Assembly (NCBI RefSeq): GCF_045209745.1
Contig: NZ_CP109273.1
Location: 6,634,001-6,698,000 of the forward strand
Source: Micromonospora sp045209745
Lineage (GTDB): Bacteria; Actinomycetota; Actinomycetes; Mycobacteriales; Micromonosporaceae
Direction: 5' to 3'
DNA: 64,000 nt
Part shown: in pieces, positions 9,277 to 17,525 of the stretch
How the letters are laid out: every line of letters starts with the position of its first letter
How positions within the stretch are numbered: position 1 is the stretch's first letter
Notes under the pieces: generated by a model
What the model saw: only the letters and a program-made list of their open reading frames with translations
Told to the model about the DNA's origin: nothing
Databases searched by the model: none
Translations under genes and position numbers: made by a program

Positions 9277-10977
9277 TCACGAAGGCAGGCCCGGTGTCGC
9301 CGCGAACCCCGAACTGTCTGGCAGGGACCGACCCGGTCCTCCCGACGGCACGCCGAGGGCGGCCGTCAGATCCCGCCCGGCCCGATCGATCCCGACGGTC
9401 GCCGCAAGGGCGAACACGAACCGGTCCGGCCGCAGCACCACCAGATCGGCACCGTGGCGCCGGAGCCATCCGCCGAGCACACCGTCGACGTCAATGACAT
9501 CGACCCGGTCTGGCTGGCCGTCCCCTGGTGGGTCTGGCAGGCCGGCCACCGGGGTGCCGGACGGATGGACGGCGACGAACCGCACCGGCAGCCCTCTCCA
9601 CTGCGGTCCGAGCGGACTGTCCGCCGTAGCGGGGCCGAGCACGGCGAAGCCGTCGCCGAGCGCCTCGTCGAGCAGGCGCGCATCGGGTGTTCCCGGGATG
9701 AGGATCCGCGGCTGGGGAAACATCGTCCCGACCACGCCGTTTCGCCGACCGCCGGCCATCAGGCCCCGCCGGTACGCCGGCACCGGCTTGAACTCGAACC
9801 GCTCCACGAAACGCCGTACCCGGGAGATCGTCTGGACCGCCCGGAGCACGGTGTCCCGCAGCCAGGCGGTGGACCGGTTGCGGGCCAGGAAGACGCGACC
9901 CAGCCGGACGCTCGTCCGCGCCATCTCCAGGGTGTGCGGGCGCCGCTCGGACTCGTACGTGTCCAGTACCGCGACGTCGGCGGCACGGGACAGCACCAGG
10001 GCCAGCTTCCACGACAGGTTCGCCGCGTCGCGCAGACCGCTGCACAAACCCTGGCCCAGAAAGGGGGGCATCTGGTGGGCCGCGTCGCCCAGCAGAAAGA
10101 CCCTTCCCTCTCGCCACCGTTGGGCGATGAGGTGGTGGAAGGTATAGACCACCGCCCGGCTAACGGTGAACCGTGCCGGGTCGAGGTACGGCGAGACGAG
10201 CGCGGCGATGTTCTCCGGCCGCTGCATCTCGGCATCGGTCTCACCTGGGCGCAGCATGAACTCCAGACGGTAGCTGCCGGCCGCGCCGGGGGACACGAAC
10301 GCTGGCCGCCGCCAGTCGCAGACGAACGTGGTGTCCTTGACCCGCACGGCGTCGGGCGGCACGTCGCCTGAGACCGCCAGCCACGGCTCGGCGTAGCTCG
10401 CCCCGGCCAACGGGATCCGGACGGCGGATCGGGTCGCGCTCCGCGCGCCGTCGCAGCCGAGCACGTACTTGGCACGGACTGCCCGTCGCTGCCGGGTGAC
10501 CACGTCGGACAGGAGCACGGTCACCCCCTCCTCGTCCTGCTTCAGGCCGACCAGTTCGGTGCCGAGCGAGAGCTGGACGTGCGCGAAGCGGTCCAGCCCG
10601 GCCCGCAGCGTCCGTTCCAGTCGTGGCTGGTCGAAGAAGCGCAGCGGTGCATGCCCGTACCCGAAGTCCGTCTCGGACAGCGCCATCCGGGCGAAGACCC
10701 GGCCCGCGCCGTTGACGTACTCGACGAGCTGCGGGGCGATCGTCTCACCCCGCACCTCGTCGAGCAGGCCGGCCTGCTGGTAGATGCGTAGCGCCTCGTC
10801 GTCGCAGGAAAAGGCCCGTGGCTGGCCGTGCGGAGCCACGCTCTGCTCCACGACCAGCGTGGTGACGCCGCGGGCGCCGAGCAGGTTGGCGGTGAGCGCA
10901 CCGACCGGCCCGCAGCCGATGACGGCCACCTCGACGTCCTGGACCGGATGGTGAGCCAACGGCTGAACTGGACGCAT
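9277..10977 (-). CDS. Class A FAD aromatic hydroxylase, MhpA type
   Basis: NAD(P)H-dependent flavin monooxygenase, about 566 residues, resembling 3-(3-hydroxyphenyl)propionate/3-hydroxycinnamate hydroxylases. GCGPVG is at residues 21-26, the DG motif is in VLGCDGARSATR, and the second FAD motif is GRVFLLGDAAHQMPPFLGQG; the C-terminal thioredoxin-like region of the family is present. ATG 10977 follows AAAGGG. It lies 120 bases downstream of a giant SARP-type regulator on the same strand and may be its target. No ring-cleavage dioxygenase or hydrolase is nearby, so a role in natural-product tailoring is as likely as phenylpropionate breakdown. The 123-base gap behind it (10978-11100) shows nothing. 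Confidence 0.8.
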   Translation of the reverse strand: MRPVQPLAHHPVQDVEVAVIGCGPVGALTANLLGARGVTTLVVEQSVAPHGQPRAFSCDDEALRIYQQAGLLDEVRGETIAPQLVEYVNGAGRVFARMALSETDFGYGHAPLRFFDQPRLERTLRAGLDRFAHVQLSLGTELVGLKQDEEGVTVLLSDVVTRQRRAVRAKYVLGCDGARSATRSAVRIPLAGASYAEPWLAVSGDVPPDAVRVKDTTFVCDWRRPAFVSPGAAGSYRLEFMLRPGETDAEMQRPENIAALVSPYLDPARFTVSRAVVYTFHHLIAQRWREGRVFLLGDAAHQMPPFLGQGLCSGLRDAANLSWKLALVLSRAADVAVLDTYESERRPHTLEMARTSVRLGRVFLARNRSTAWLRDTVLRAVQTISRVRRFVERFEFKPVPAYRRGLMAGGRRNGVVGTMFPQPRILIPGTPDARLLDEALGDGFAVLGPATADSPLGPQWRGLPVRFVAVHPSGTPVAGLPDPPGDGQPDRVDVIDVDGVLGGWLRRHGADLVVLRPDRFVFALAATVGIDRAGRDLTAALGVPSGGPGRSLPDSSGFAATPGLPS

Positions 10978-11100
10978 GGTGATGCCCTTTCGGAACACGT
11001 TCCTGGGGACGGCTCCGGCCGTCCCCCTGACGCGGACCAGGGCACCAGGTCGGCGTAGGAAAGTTGTGGAGACGACGTGGAGGTCGGCCTCCACAGCCGG

Positions 11101-14100
11101 TCAGAAACCGCCCTCGGCGGCGAACCGGGCCAGCAACAGTCCGGCCCCCTGTTCGGCGGCGATCCGGGCCCCGATGTCCCACTCCGTACGGTCGCGGCGG
11201 GCGACACCGCGGATCCGGTGCAGTTCCGCGACGAACAGCCGCTCGCCCACCCGGTCCGCAACGGCCAGCCCCTCCTCGGCCAGCGTCGCCGCGGTCTCCG
11301 GCTGACCGGCAGTCAGGTACGCCTCGGCCATCGCGGAGAGCAGGATGGTGCGGGTGGACCGCAGTCCGGGACGGTAGATCTCGTCACCAGCGGCGCGCAT
11401 CGCTTCGAGCCGGCCGTGGTCGCCGTCCCGCGCGGCAGCCCATTCGGTGAAGAAGGCACCGGTCGCCAACATGTGCGGCAACCCGGTGACCCGGCCGATA
11501 TCCCGGCACCGCCGCGCCGCGACGCTGGCCGCGGCGACGTCGTGTTCCTGCATCGCCAGCCAGGCGGCGTAGAGTGCCGCGTTCCCCCGGCCGTACGGGT
11601 CGTCGAGCTCCTCGGCAAGGGCCTCGGCATCGGCGATGTCCGCCCAGGCGCCGGAGGGGTTGCCGCGCACCGAGCGGACCAGCGCCCGAAAGTTGTAGCA
11701 GCCCAGGACCGGACGCCGACCGACCTCCCGGCGCAGCAGCCCTCGATCGACCGTTCGCAGCCGGTCGATCGCGGCGGTGAGCCGGCGCTCGCCGTCGGCC
11801 AGCCGGCCGGCGAAGTAGCCGACCGCGCCCAACAGGTACTCACCGGCCACGGCGATCAGCCGACTGCCGTCGTCCTCGGCCCGCACCAGCCGCTCGGCGA
11901 GGTCGGTGCAGATCGCGAACTCGGCCCGGTTGGCAGCCAGCTCGCCCAGTGCCCAGAGCGCGTGACGAATGTCGGCGTCCGGCCCCACCAGCGTCAACAG
12001 CTCACGGGCACGGACGCAGACCTGGTCGACCGCGTCGCTGCCGACACCGACCGTCATCTGCAACAGAGACGCGCGGTGCAACTGGACGGCCAGTTCGGTC
12101 AACGCCACGTCGGGCGAAACCTCCGCGCGCGGTGCCAGCCGGTGCGCGGCGCGTTCGAGGTGACCGAGCGCGTCCTCGTAGGCGACCCGCCGGGTCGCGT
12201 CGTCGGCAGCGGTCAGCGACCACCGTAGGTGGTCCTCGCCGTGGCCGAGCCCGATCGCCTGGCCGTAGTGGTGGGCCAGCTCGGCCGGTGCGACGTCGGC
12301 GGCCCGCTCGTAGGCCACGGCCAGCCGAGCATGCAGTGCGGCCCGGCGCGGCGGGACCAGCTCGGCATAGGTGACCTCGGCGATGAGCGGATGGCAGAAG
12401 GTGACCGCGCCCGGTCCGGCCTCAGTCACCAATGCGGCCGTGTAGGCCGGGGCGAGCCCCTCGGCGACCGCCGGGGCCGTGGCGTTCAGCGCCGCCGCCA
12501 TCACCTGAAGGTCCAGGTCGTGTCCGGCCACACTGAGCAGGTCGAGGCAGCCCCGGGCGGGATCGGGCAACCCGCTGAGCCGCAGCCGTACGGTGTCCCG
12601 GATGCTGGGCGGCAGCTCCGCCGCGGCTGCCGGGTCGGTCCGGGACCGGAGCAGTTCCGTGATGAAGAACGGATTCCCGCCGGTACGGGTGACGAGTCGG
12701 GCCACGACCGGCTCCGGCGGTACCACCCCAGTCCGGTCCCGGACGAGGTCGGCGACCGACGACGCGTCCAGCCCAGCGAGCCGGAGCTGGCCGAAACCCC
12801 ACCCGCGAGCCAGCTCGGCGACGGTCGCCACCAGGGCCGGGTCGTGTTCGTAGGGCCGGAGGGTGGCGACCACCAGTGCCCGGGCCGCCGACAGATCGGC
12901 GGAGAGGAACCGCAGCAACAGCAGCGAGTCCGGGTCGGCAGCGTGCAGGTCCTCCAACACGACCAGCAGGCCGCGCTGCCGGGCCACCGCGTGCACCAGT
13001 TCCGACACCGCCTCGTACACCTGAAACCGCGCCGTCGGGTCGAGTCCGCCACTGTCTGCCGGGCCGGACAGCGATCCGGCGGCGAACCCGTCCAGCCGGC
13101 TCGCCGAGCTCGTCGCGCTGGCCTCCGCAATCGCCACGAGCGCGCGTACCACCTGGCCCCACAGCCAGAACGGTGGCGCCTGCCCGACGTCGGGACAGCG
13201 GCCCCAGACCACCGGAACGCTGTTCGCGGCGGCCTGCGCGCCGAGTGCCGCGGCAAGGCTGGTCTTGCCGATGCCGGCTTCCCCCACCAGAGCCAGCACC
13301 CGCCCGCCGTGCCGGATGGCCACGTACAGCGTTTCCCGCAGCCGCTCCAGTTCCGCGTCACGACCCACCAGCGGGCCCGCGACCCGGTCCGGCGACACTC
13401 CGGCCAGGGCTTGAACCCGCCCGGACGGCTCGGCCCCGCACCCAACCGGCAGCGCCCCGCTCCGGTCCACACTGGCTCCGCTCTCGCCCGGCAGGCGTCC
13501 GGTCCCGGTCGGCCAGGCGCCGGGCTCGTTCGGGACCACCACGCCTGAGCTCGGTCCAGGCTCGACGCGGGGCGGCAGGACCTCGGCCGCCCGCACGACG
13601 TCCGGATCGACCACCGCCGGACGGCCGTACCCCGCCGGTACGGCCTGCTCCAGGATCAGCCGGTGCACCGCCCGTGTCTGATCGCCAGGGTCGAGCCCGT
13701 ACTCGCTGGCCAGGATCCGGCGCCCCTCGTCGAAGGCCGCCAGCGCCTCGGTCTGCCGGCCGGACCGGTACAGCGCCAACATCAATTGCGCCCGAGCCCC
13801 CTCGCGCAGCGGATTCGCCGACACGAACCGGCGCAGTTCCGCCAGTAGCGTCGCGTGCCGGCCGGCCACGACGGCGGCGGTCAACCGCCCCTCCTCGGCG
13901 CTCAACCGCAGCTCAGCCAGCCGTGCCACCTCCGGACGCAGCGCAGCCAGGTCGGCGACGCCCACCAGCGGCTCGCCACGCCACAACGTCAACGCCTCGG
14001 CGTAGCTGGACTCGGCGGCCGCCGGCTCCCCGGCCGCGAGCGCGTCCGCCGCCCGATCCACGAGGCTGCCGAACCGGATCGCGTCGATGGCCTCGACTTC

Positions 14101-14394
14101 CACCCGCAGCTCGTACCCCCTCGGGCGGCTACGCAGGATTCGCGCCGGCTCGCGGTGGGACCGCTCGGGCTCCAGGGCCCGACGCAGCCCGGCGACGTAC
14201 GTGCGCAGCGTCATCTGGGCGCTGGCCGGCGGTCGCCCGTCCCACAGCGCTTCGACCAGCCAGTCGGCGGCGACGAACCGGTTCGGTCGCAGCAGGAACA
14301 GGGCCAGCAGTGCCTGCTGCTTCGGCCCCCCGAGGGGCACCACTCGCCCGTCCCGGACGATCTCCGGCGGACCCAGCACCCGGAACTGCACCAT
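11101..14394 (-). CDS. Large SARP/AfsR-type regulator with AAA/NACHT-like ATPase and TPR-like tail
   Basis: About 1097 residues. Order: OmpR-type winged helix (about 1-95), bacterial transcriptional activator domain (about 100-250), a Pro/Gly-rich linker (about 255-340), an AAA/STAND ATPase with Walker A (ALVGEAGIGKTSL) and Walker B (LVVLEDLHAADP), then long alpha-helical repeats to the end. There is no C-terminal LuxR HTH. These proteins switch on secondary metabolism or stress genes by direct-repeat binding near -35. ATG 14394 gives MVQFRVLGP, the normal SARP start. The neighbour downstream is the MhpA-type hydroxylase. The gap 14395-14663 has nothing recognisable. Confidence 0.85.
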   Translation of the reverse strand: MVQFRVLGPPEIVRDGRVVPLGGPKQQALLALFLLRPNRFVAADWLVEALWDGRPPASAQMTLRTYVAGLRRALEPERSHREPARILRSRPRGYELRVEVEAIDAIRFGSLVDRAADALAAGEPAAAESSYAEALTLWRGEPLVGVADLAALRPEVARLAELRLSAEEGRLTAAVVAGRHATLLAELRRFVSANPLREGARAQLMLALYRSGRQTEALAAFDEGRRILASEYGLDPGDQTRAVHRLILEQAVPAGYGRPAVVDPDVVRAAEVLPPRVEPGPSSGVVVPNEPGAWPTGTGRLPGESGASVDRSGALPVGCGAEPSGRVQALAGVSPDRVAGPLVGRDAELERLRETLYVAIRHGGRVLALVGEAGIGKTSLAAALGAQAAANSVPVVWGRCPDVGQAPPFWLWGQVVRALVAIAEASATSSASRLDGFAAGSLSGPADSGGLDPTARFQVYEAVSELVHAVARQRGLLVVLEDLHAADPDSLLLLRFLSADLSAARALVVATLRPYEHDPALVATVAELARGWGFGQLRLAGLDASSVADLVRDRTGVVPPEPVVARLVTRTGGNPFFITELLRSRTDPAAAAELPPSIRDTVRLRLSGLPDPARGCLDLLSVAGHDLDLQVMAAALNATAPAVAEGLAPAYTAALVTEAGPGAVTFCHPLIAEVTYAELVPPRRAALHARLAVAYERAADVAPAELAHHYGQAIGLGHGEDHLRWSLTAADDATRRVAYEDALGHLERAAHRLAPRAEVSPDVALTELAVQLHRASLLQMTVGVGSDAVDQVCVRARELLTLVGPDADIRHALWALGELAANRAEFAICTDLAERLVRAEDDGSRLIAVAGEYLLGAVGYFAGRLADGERRLTAAIDRLRTVDRGLLRREVGRRPVLGCYNFRALVRSVRGNPSGAWADIADAEALAEELDDPYGRGNAALYAAWLAMQEHDVAAASVAARRCRDIGRVTGLPHMLATGAFFTEWAAARDGDHGRLEAMRAAGDEIYRPGLRSTRTILLSAMAEAYLTAGQPETAATLAEEGLAVADRVGERLFVAELHRIRGVARRDRTEWDIGARIAAEQGAGLLLARFAAEGGF

Positions 14395-14663
14395 CACCAC
14401 AACGACGACCCCAACATGTCCGGTGCCGAGTGAGGCAGCGACCGGGCCGCACCGGACATCCACGACCCGCCGTCCATTGTGTCGCGTCGTGGCACGAGTC
14501 CGGTGATGCCGATCAGCGGCTGGCCGGCTACAGCGGGGGTCGGGCCCCGCGATTACGGTGACCATGAATGGGGGTGGACCGTGGCTCCGGAGGTGTCGCC
14601 GCGAAGGGCCAGCTCCGGGTGCGGTGGCACCATCCGTCGACCCTCGCCGGGTGACGGTCGTGC

Positions 14664-15098
14664 TCAGGACGAGCGAAGCTGCTCGCGGAGCCAGGCCCGA
14701 TCGGGGTTCACGACAGCCTGACCGACGAGCACGACGGTGGGCACGGTCTCGTTACCGCCGGCTACCGCCCGGACGGCGGCAGCACCCGCCGGGTCGTGCC
14801 AGATGTCCACCCAGTGCGCCCGCCGGGCGAGCCGACCAAGGGAAAACCGGAGCTGGAGGCAGTAGCGACAGCCGGGGCGCCAATACACGATCGGCCGGCC
14901 GTCCGCCGCGCTGGCCCGCTGCGCTTCCGCAGCGCCCATCGAGCGGGGGAAGGCCCACGGCGACAGCAGCAGTGCCAGCGCCAGGAAGACCAGCAACTCG
15001 GCGCCGCCGACAGCCGACAAACCGGCGGCCAGTTGCCTCGCCGCCACCAGCACGCCGCACGCCGCCATCAGGATCGTCAGGGTCCACCGCCGAAGCAC
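14664..15098 (-). CDS. Membrane-anchored glutaredoxin/mycoredoxin-like protein
   Basis: 144 residues: two apolar segments at the N terminus (about 7-28 and 32-48), then a glutaredoxin-fold domain with CRYC as the active site (in WRPGCRYCLQL) and the cis-Pro motif TVPTVVLVG. Soluble mycoredoxin-1 reduces mycothiol mixed disulfides; here the domain is tethered to the membrane, probably facing the cytoplasm. Single-gene unit, divergent from a tiny membrane-protein ORF. Confidence 0.75.
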   Translation of the reverse strand: MLRRWTLTILMAACGVLVAARQLAAGLSAVGGAELLVFLALALLLSPWAFPRSMGAAEAQRASAADGRPIVYWRPGCRYCLQLRFSLGRLARRAHWVDIWHDPAGAAAVRAVAGGNETVPTVVLVGQAVVNPDRAWLREQLRSS

Positions 15099-15126
15099 GC
15101 CCGGAACACTACCGCCGTTCAGGTGG

Positions 15127-15288
15127 ATGGTCCCCGACCGAAAGGCCTCGCGGCGGCTGTCGGCCTTGTCTTTCTTCGTCGGCGCCGTCGGCGCGCACCT
15201 CCGTGCGGGGGTCTACCACAGCATCGCCTTCCCGATCGGGTACCTCGGGTTGGCCGTCGCGACCGTCGTCCTGGCCGCCGTACGGTGA
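15127..15288 (+). CDS. Small membrane protein (53 residues)
   Basis: ATG 15127 to TGA 15288 encodes a short protein with a basic N terminus (VPDRKASRRL) and two apolar stretches separated by a His/Tyr-containing turn. It may be a real small membrane protein or the remains of a larger one. It is divergent from the glutaredoxin gene and ends before the GH6 terminator. No family recognised. Confidence 0.35.
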   Translation: MVPDRKASRRLSALSFFVGAVGAHLRAGVYHSIAFPIGYLGLAVATVVLAAVR

Positions 15289-15348
15289 CGTTCGCTGACC
15301 CGTCATTCCAGCGCCGGCCGGTGCGGCCCGTACCGCGGGACGGGGACG

Positions 15349-15383
15349 GGCCCGGCGCGAAGAGTGGTCCTCCGCGCCGGGCC
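15349..15383 (-). terminator. Terminator of GH6 gene
   Basis: Perfect 11-bp stem, GGCCCGGCGCG (15349-15359) with CGCGCCGGGCC (15373-15383), just past the GH6 stop. Confidence 0.55.
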
Positions 15384-15399
15384 GCAGCATCGGGTGGGG

Positions 15400-16791
15400 T
15401 CAGCTGGCCGCGCAGGTGGCCGTCGCGCCGGGGCCGGTGCCGGTGCCCTGGAAGCCGAAGTTGGTCGACTGCCGGCCGAGGACGCGTCCGTTGTAGCTCA
15501 CGTTGGTGAACCCGATGGTTCCGCTGGTGCCGCTGGCCTGGGCGTTCCAGGTGCCGGTGACCGCGGTGCCGCCGGGCAGCGCGATGGTCACGGTCCAGCC
15601 GTTGATGTCCGACTTGCCGGCGGTGACCGTCACGCTCGCGGTGAAGCCGCCGGCCCACTGGTTGACCGCCACCGACGCGTAGCAGCCGTCACCGGCCGGT
15701 GGCGAGGTGTTGGGGGGAGTGGTCGTGGGCGGCGCGGTGGTCGGCGGCGCGGTCGTGGGCGGCGCGGTGGTCGGCGGCACGGTCGTGGGCGGCGCCGTCG
15801 TGGGCGGATTGGGCGCGCCGTTGGCCAGGCTGTAGGCCAGGTCGGGCTGGAACGAACCGGCCGTGTAGCGGCAACCGTCCGCCTCCCCCGGCGGTTTCAC
15901 CCAAAGGTACCCGTCGATGTTGCTGTCGCCGGTATTCGTCGTCGGGTACTGCCCGATGCGCCGGTCGGTGTTGTCGTCGCCGCACCAGTCGCCGCTGGCG
16001 CCCCCGTTGCGGCTGGTGTCGATGACCTGGCGCTTGCCCGAGATGCCCATGCCGTTGAGGGCGGAGATGACCGACCGGCCGAAGTTCGCCTCGCCGGAGG
16101 TGGAGTTGAAGTTCGACACGTTGGTGAAGAAGCCGTCGGCGTACTGCACGCCGGCCGCCCGGAGCCGGTTGGCCGTCTCGCCCGCGCTGTTCCAGGTCGA
16201 GTGGCCGCCGTCGAGGTACACCTTGGCGTTGGGGTTGGCCGACTTGATGGTCCGGGTGGCCGTCGTGATCGCCTGGTTGCGCGCGCTGATCTCGCCGCTG
16301 TTCAGGCATGTCAGCAGGGCGAGCGAGTCGGTTTCCAGGATGATCATGACGGTCTGGTTGCCCAGCCCCCTGGCGAAGTTGGACACCCACGTCTGGTATT
16401 GGTTGAGGTCCGGGGCCCCACCGGCGCTGGCCCCGCCGCAGTCCCGGTTGGTGATTTCGTACACCGCCAGCACCGGGATCTGCTGCGCCGCGTTGGCGGC
16501 GCCGACGAACCCGGAGACCTCGGACTGCACGGTCGACGGGTTGAAGTTGGCGAACCAGCGGGCCTGCGGCTGACTCGCGATCTTGTCGCGGATGACGGCG
16601 GCACGCGAGTCGCCGGGGTTGGCGGCGACCCAGCGGACAACGGCCGAACTCGGGTCGCGGTAGAGCGGTCCGGACACCGTGCCGGCGGACGCGCCGCCGA
16701 CGGCGAGGCAGACGCCAACGGCGGTGGCGCCCGCGATGGCCGCCACACTGATGGCCGTCGATCTGCGACGCCGGAGAGAGAGGATAGCCAC
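15400..16791 (-). CDS. Secreted GH6 cellulase with C-terminal CBM2
   Basis: Inverting beta-1,4-glucanase, secreted. About 463 residues: signal peptide (1-37), GH6 catalytic domain (about 40-325), Pro/Thr linker with PPTTAPPTT repeats (about 328-365) and cellulose-binding CBM2 (about 368-463, two terminal cysteines). Active-site landmarks are NRDCG (115-119), ILETDSL (151-157, catalytic acid D155) and WVKPPGEADG (298-307). The loop pattern suggests an endoglucanase rather than a cellobiohydrolase, but this needs a structure model. GTG 16791 is chosen because AGGAGG lies 9 bases upstream. A CebR-type operator sits about 40 bases upstream, so induction by cello-oligosaccharides is likely. Confidence 0.9.
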   Translation of the reverse strand: MAILSLRRRRSTAISVAAIAGATAVGVCLAVGGASAGTVSGPLYRDPSSAVVRWVAANPGDSRAAVIRDKIASQPQARWFANFNPSTVQSEVSGFVGAANAAQQIPVLAVYEITNRDCGGASAGGAPDLNQYQTWVSNFARGLGNQTVMIILETDSLALLTCLNSGEISARNQAITTATRTIKSANPNAKVYLDGGHSTWNSAGETANRLRAAGVQYADGFFTNVSNFNSTSGEANFGRSVISALNGMGISGKRQVIDTSRNGGASGDWCGDDNTDRRIGQYPTTNTGDSNIDGYLWVKPPGEADGCRYTAGSFQPDLAYSLANGAPNPPTTAPPTTVPPTTAPPTTAPPTTAPPTTTPPNTSPPAGDGCYASVAVNQWAGGFTASVTVTAGKSDINGWTVTIALPGGTAVTGTWNAQASGTSGTIGFTNVSYNGRVLGRQSTNFGFQGTGTGPGATATCAAS

Positions 16792-16826
16792 GACGTGTTT
16801 CCTCCTGATCACATAGATGTATCTAA

Positions 16827-16850
16827 GTTCATGGGAGCGTTCCCATGAAC
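16827..16850. promoter_or_regulatory. CebR-type operator upstream of GH6 cellulase
   Basis: The core TGGGAGCGTTCCCA (16832-16845) matches the CebR/CelR cellobiose-repressor box; symmetry extends outward to GTTCAT and ATGAAC, giving 10-bp perfect arms around GCGT. The same 14-mer precedes the AA10 gene at 32004. CebR itself is not in the window. Confidence 0.8.
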
Positions 16851-16891
16851 GGTAGCGGAGGCGCGCGCCGCTGCCAAGATGTGAAGACTCG

Positions 16892-17026
16892 TCGTTGAGG
16901 CAGCCGGCCGCGTTGGTGTGTCACGGCTCGCAGCGGGCGCAGGTGCTGCTGCGCGCCGCAAACGGGATGTCCAACGCCGACATCGCGGTGCTGGCCGGGG
17001 CGACCCGGGTGACGGTGCGGGCATAG
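16892..17026 (+). pseudogene. IS630-type transposase N-terminal HTH remnant
   Basis: The frame reads RAQVLLRAANGMSNADIAVL followed by a Thr-Val-Arg end and a stop, the helix-turn-helix pattern at the N terminus of IS630-family transposases. No start codon or downstream catalytic domain remains. Confidence 0.45.
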
Positions 17027-17084
17027 CCGTAAGGCGTCGATCCCGCGGGAGACGATCCGGCCAAGGTCCGACGTGGACGGGTCG

Positions 17085-17164
17085 CCCTCCAGCAAACGGC
17101 TGGTCGCCACGCCCGACCTCCTGCCGCAGGCCGCCACATACCACTGGTTACGCGCGAAGGCCAT
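17085..17164 (-). pseudogene. Rieske aromatic oxygenase N-terminal scrap
   Basis: From ATG 17164 the frame reads MAFARNQWYVAACG, the N terminus of vanillate O-demethylase/phenylpropionate-type Rieske oxygenases. The continuation (EVGR-like, then LLEGDP-like) is split over two frames and no Rieske CxH motif follows. A decayed fragment. Confidence 0.45.
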
Positions 17165-17272
17165 GGGACCGAACCTCCAGCCAGACGAACGTCGATGGGA
17201 CCGGATCATCCCGTGAGGTGCCCGCGATGAGGACTGGAGCCTTCACTGAATGAAAGGCCAAGTAGGACGATC

Positions 17273-17304
17273 AAGGGCTCGAACCCCAACCCTCTGATCC
17301 GTAA
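17273..17304 (-). other. tRNA-Arg(ACG)-like 3' fragment, possible attachment scar
   Basis: On the minus strand the run TTACGGATCAGAGGGTTGGG followed by GTTCGAGCCCTT resembles the anticodon-to-T-arm part of actinobacterial tRNA-Arg(ACG), from memory of that sequence. The 5' half and acceptor stem are missing. Such fragments are usual at integration junctions; the IS and Rieske scraps next to it fit that. The surrounding 17165-17525 holds no gene. Confidence 0.35.
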
Positions 17305-17367
17305 CAGGCCCGAAACTACCGGTTGAAAAACCTGGAATCTTCTGCCAGCCTGAGAGCCATCGATCAG

Positions 17368-17381
17368 TGTGAACGTTAACA
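17368..17381. promoter_or_regulatory. LacI-type operator upstream of GH10-GH62 gene
   Basis: TGTGAACGTTAACA is a 14-mer with central CG and near-symmetric arms, about 145 bases before the xylanase start. It differs from the CebR box and may be read by a separate xylan-responsive LacI-family repressor. Confidence 0.4.
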
Positions 17382-17525
17382 AGATCCTTTCAACACCGGA
17401 GGCGCCTCACGCGACCGTCAGGCCCACCCACCTCCGGATTCAGCATCGTGGCCGCCGCCATCCAAGCAGGGCTTCCCACTCGAGCAGCGACCGAGATTTT
17501 CCTACCCCACCACTGGAGGATCAGC

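Noticed and set aside
11077..14561. Several long plus-strand frames opposite the large SARP gene
   Set aside because: Low-complexity composition and no start with a ribosome site; the minus strand has full SARP and ATPase motifs.
15700..15800. Short tandem repeat of GGCGGCGCGGTGGTC-like units
   Set aside because: It encodes the Pro/Thr linker of the GH6 enzyme; not a CRISPR or regulatory repeat.
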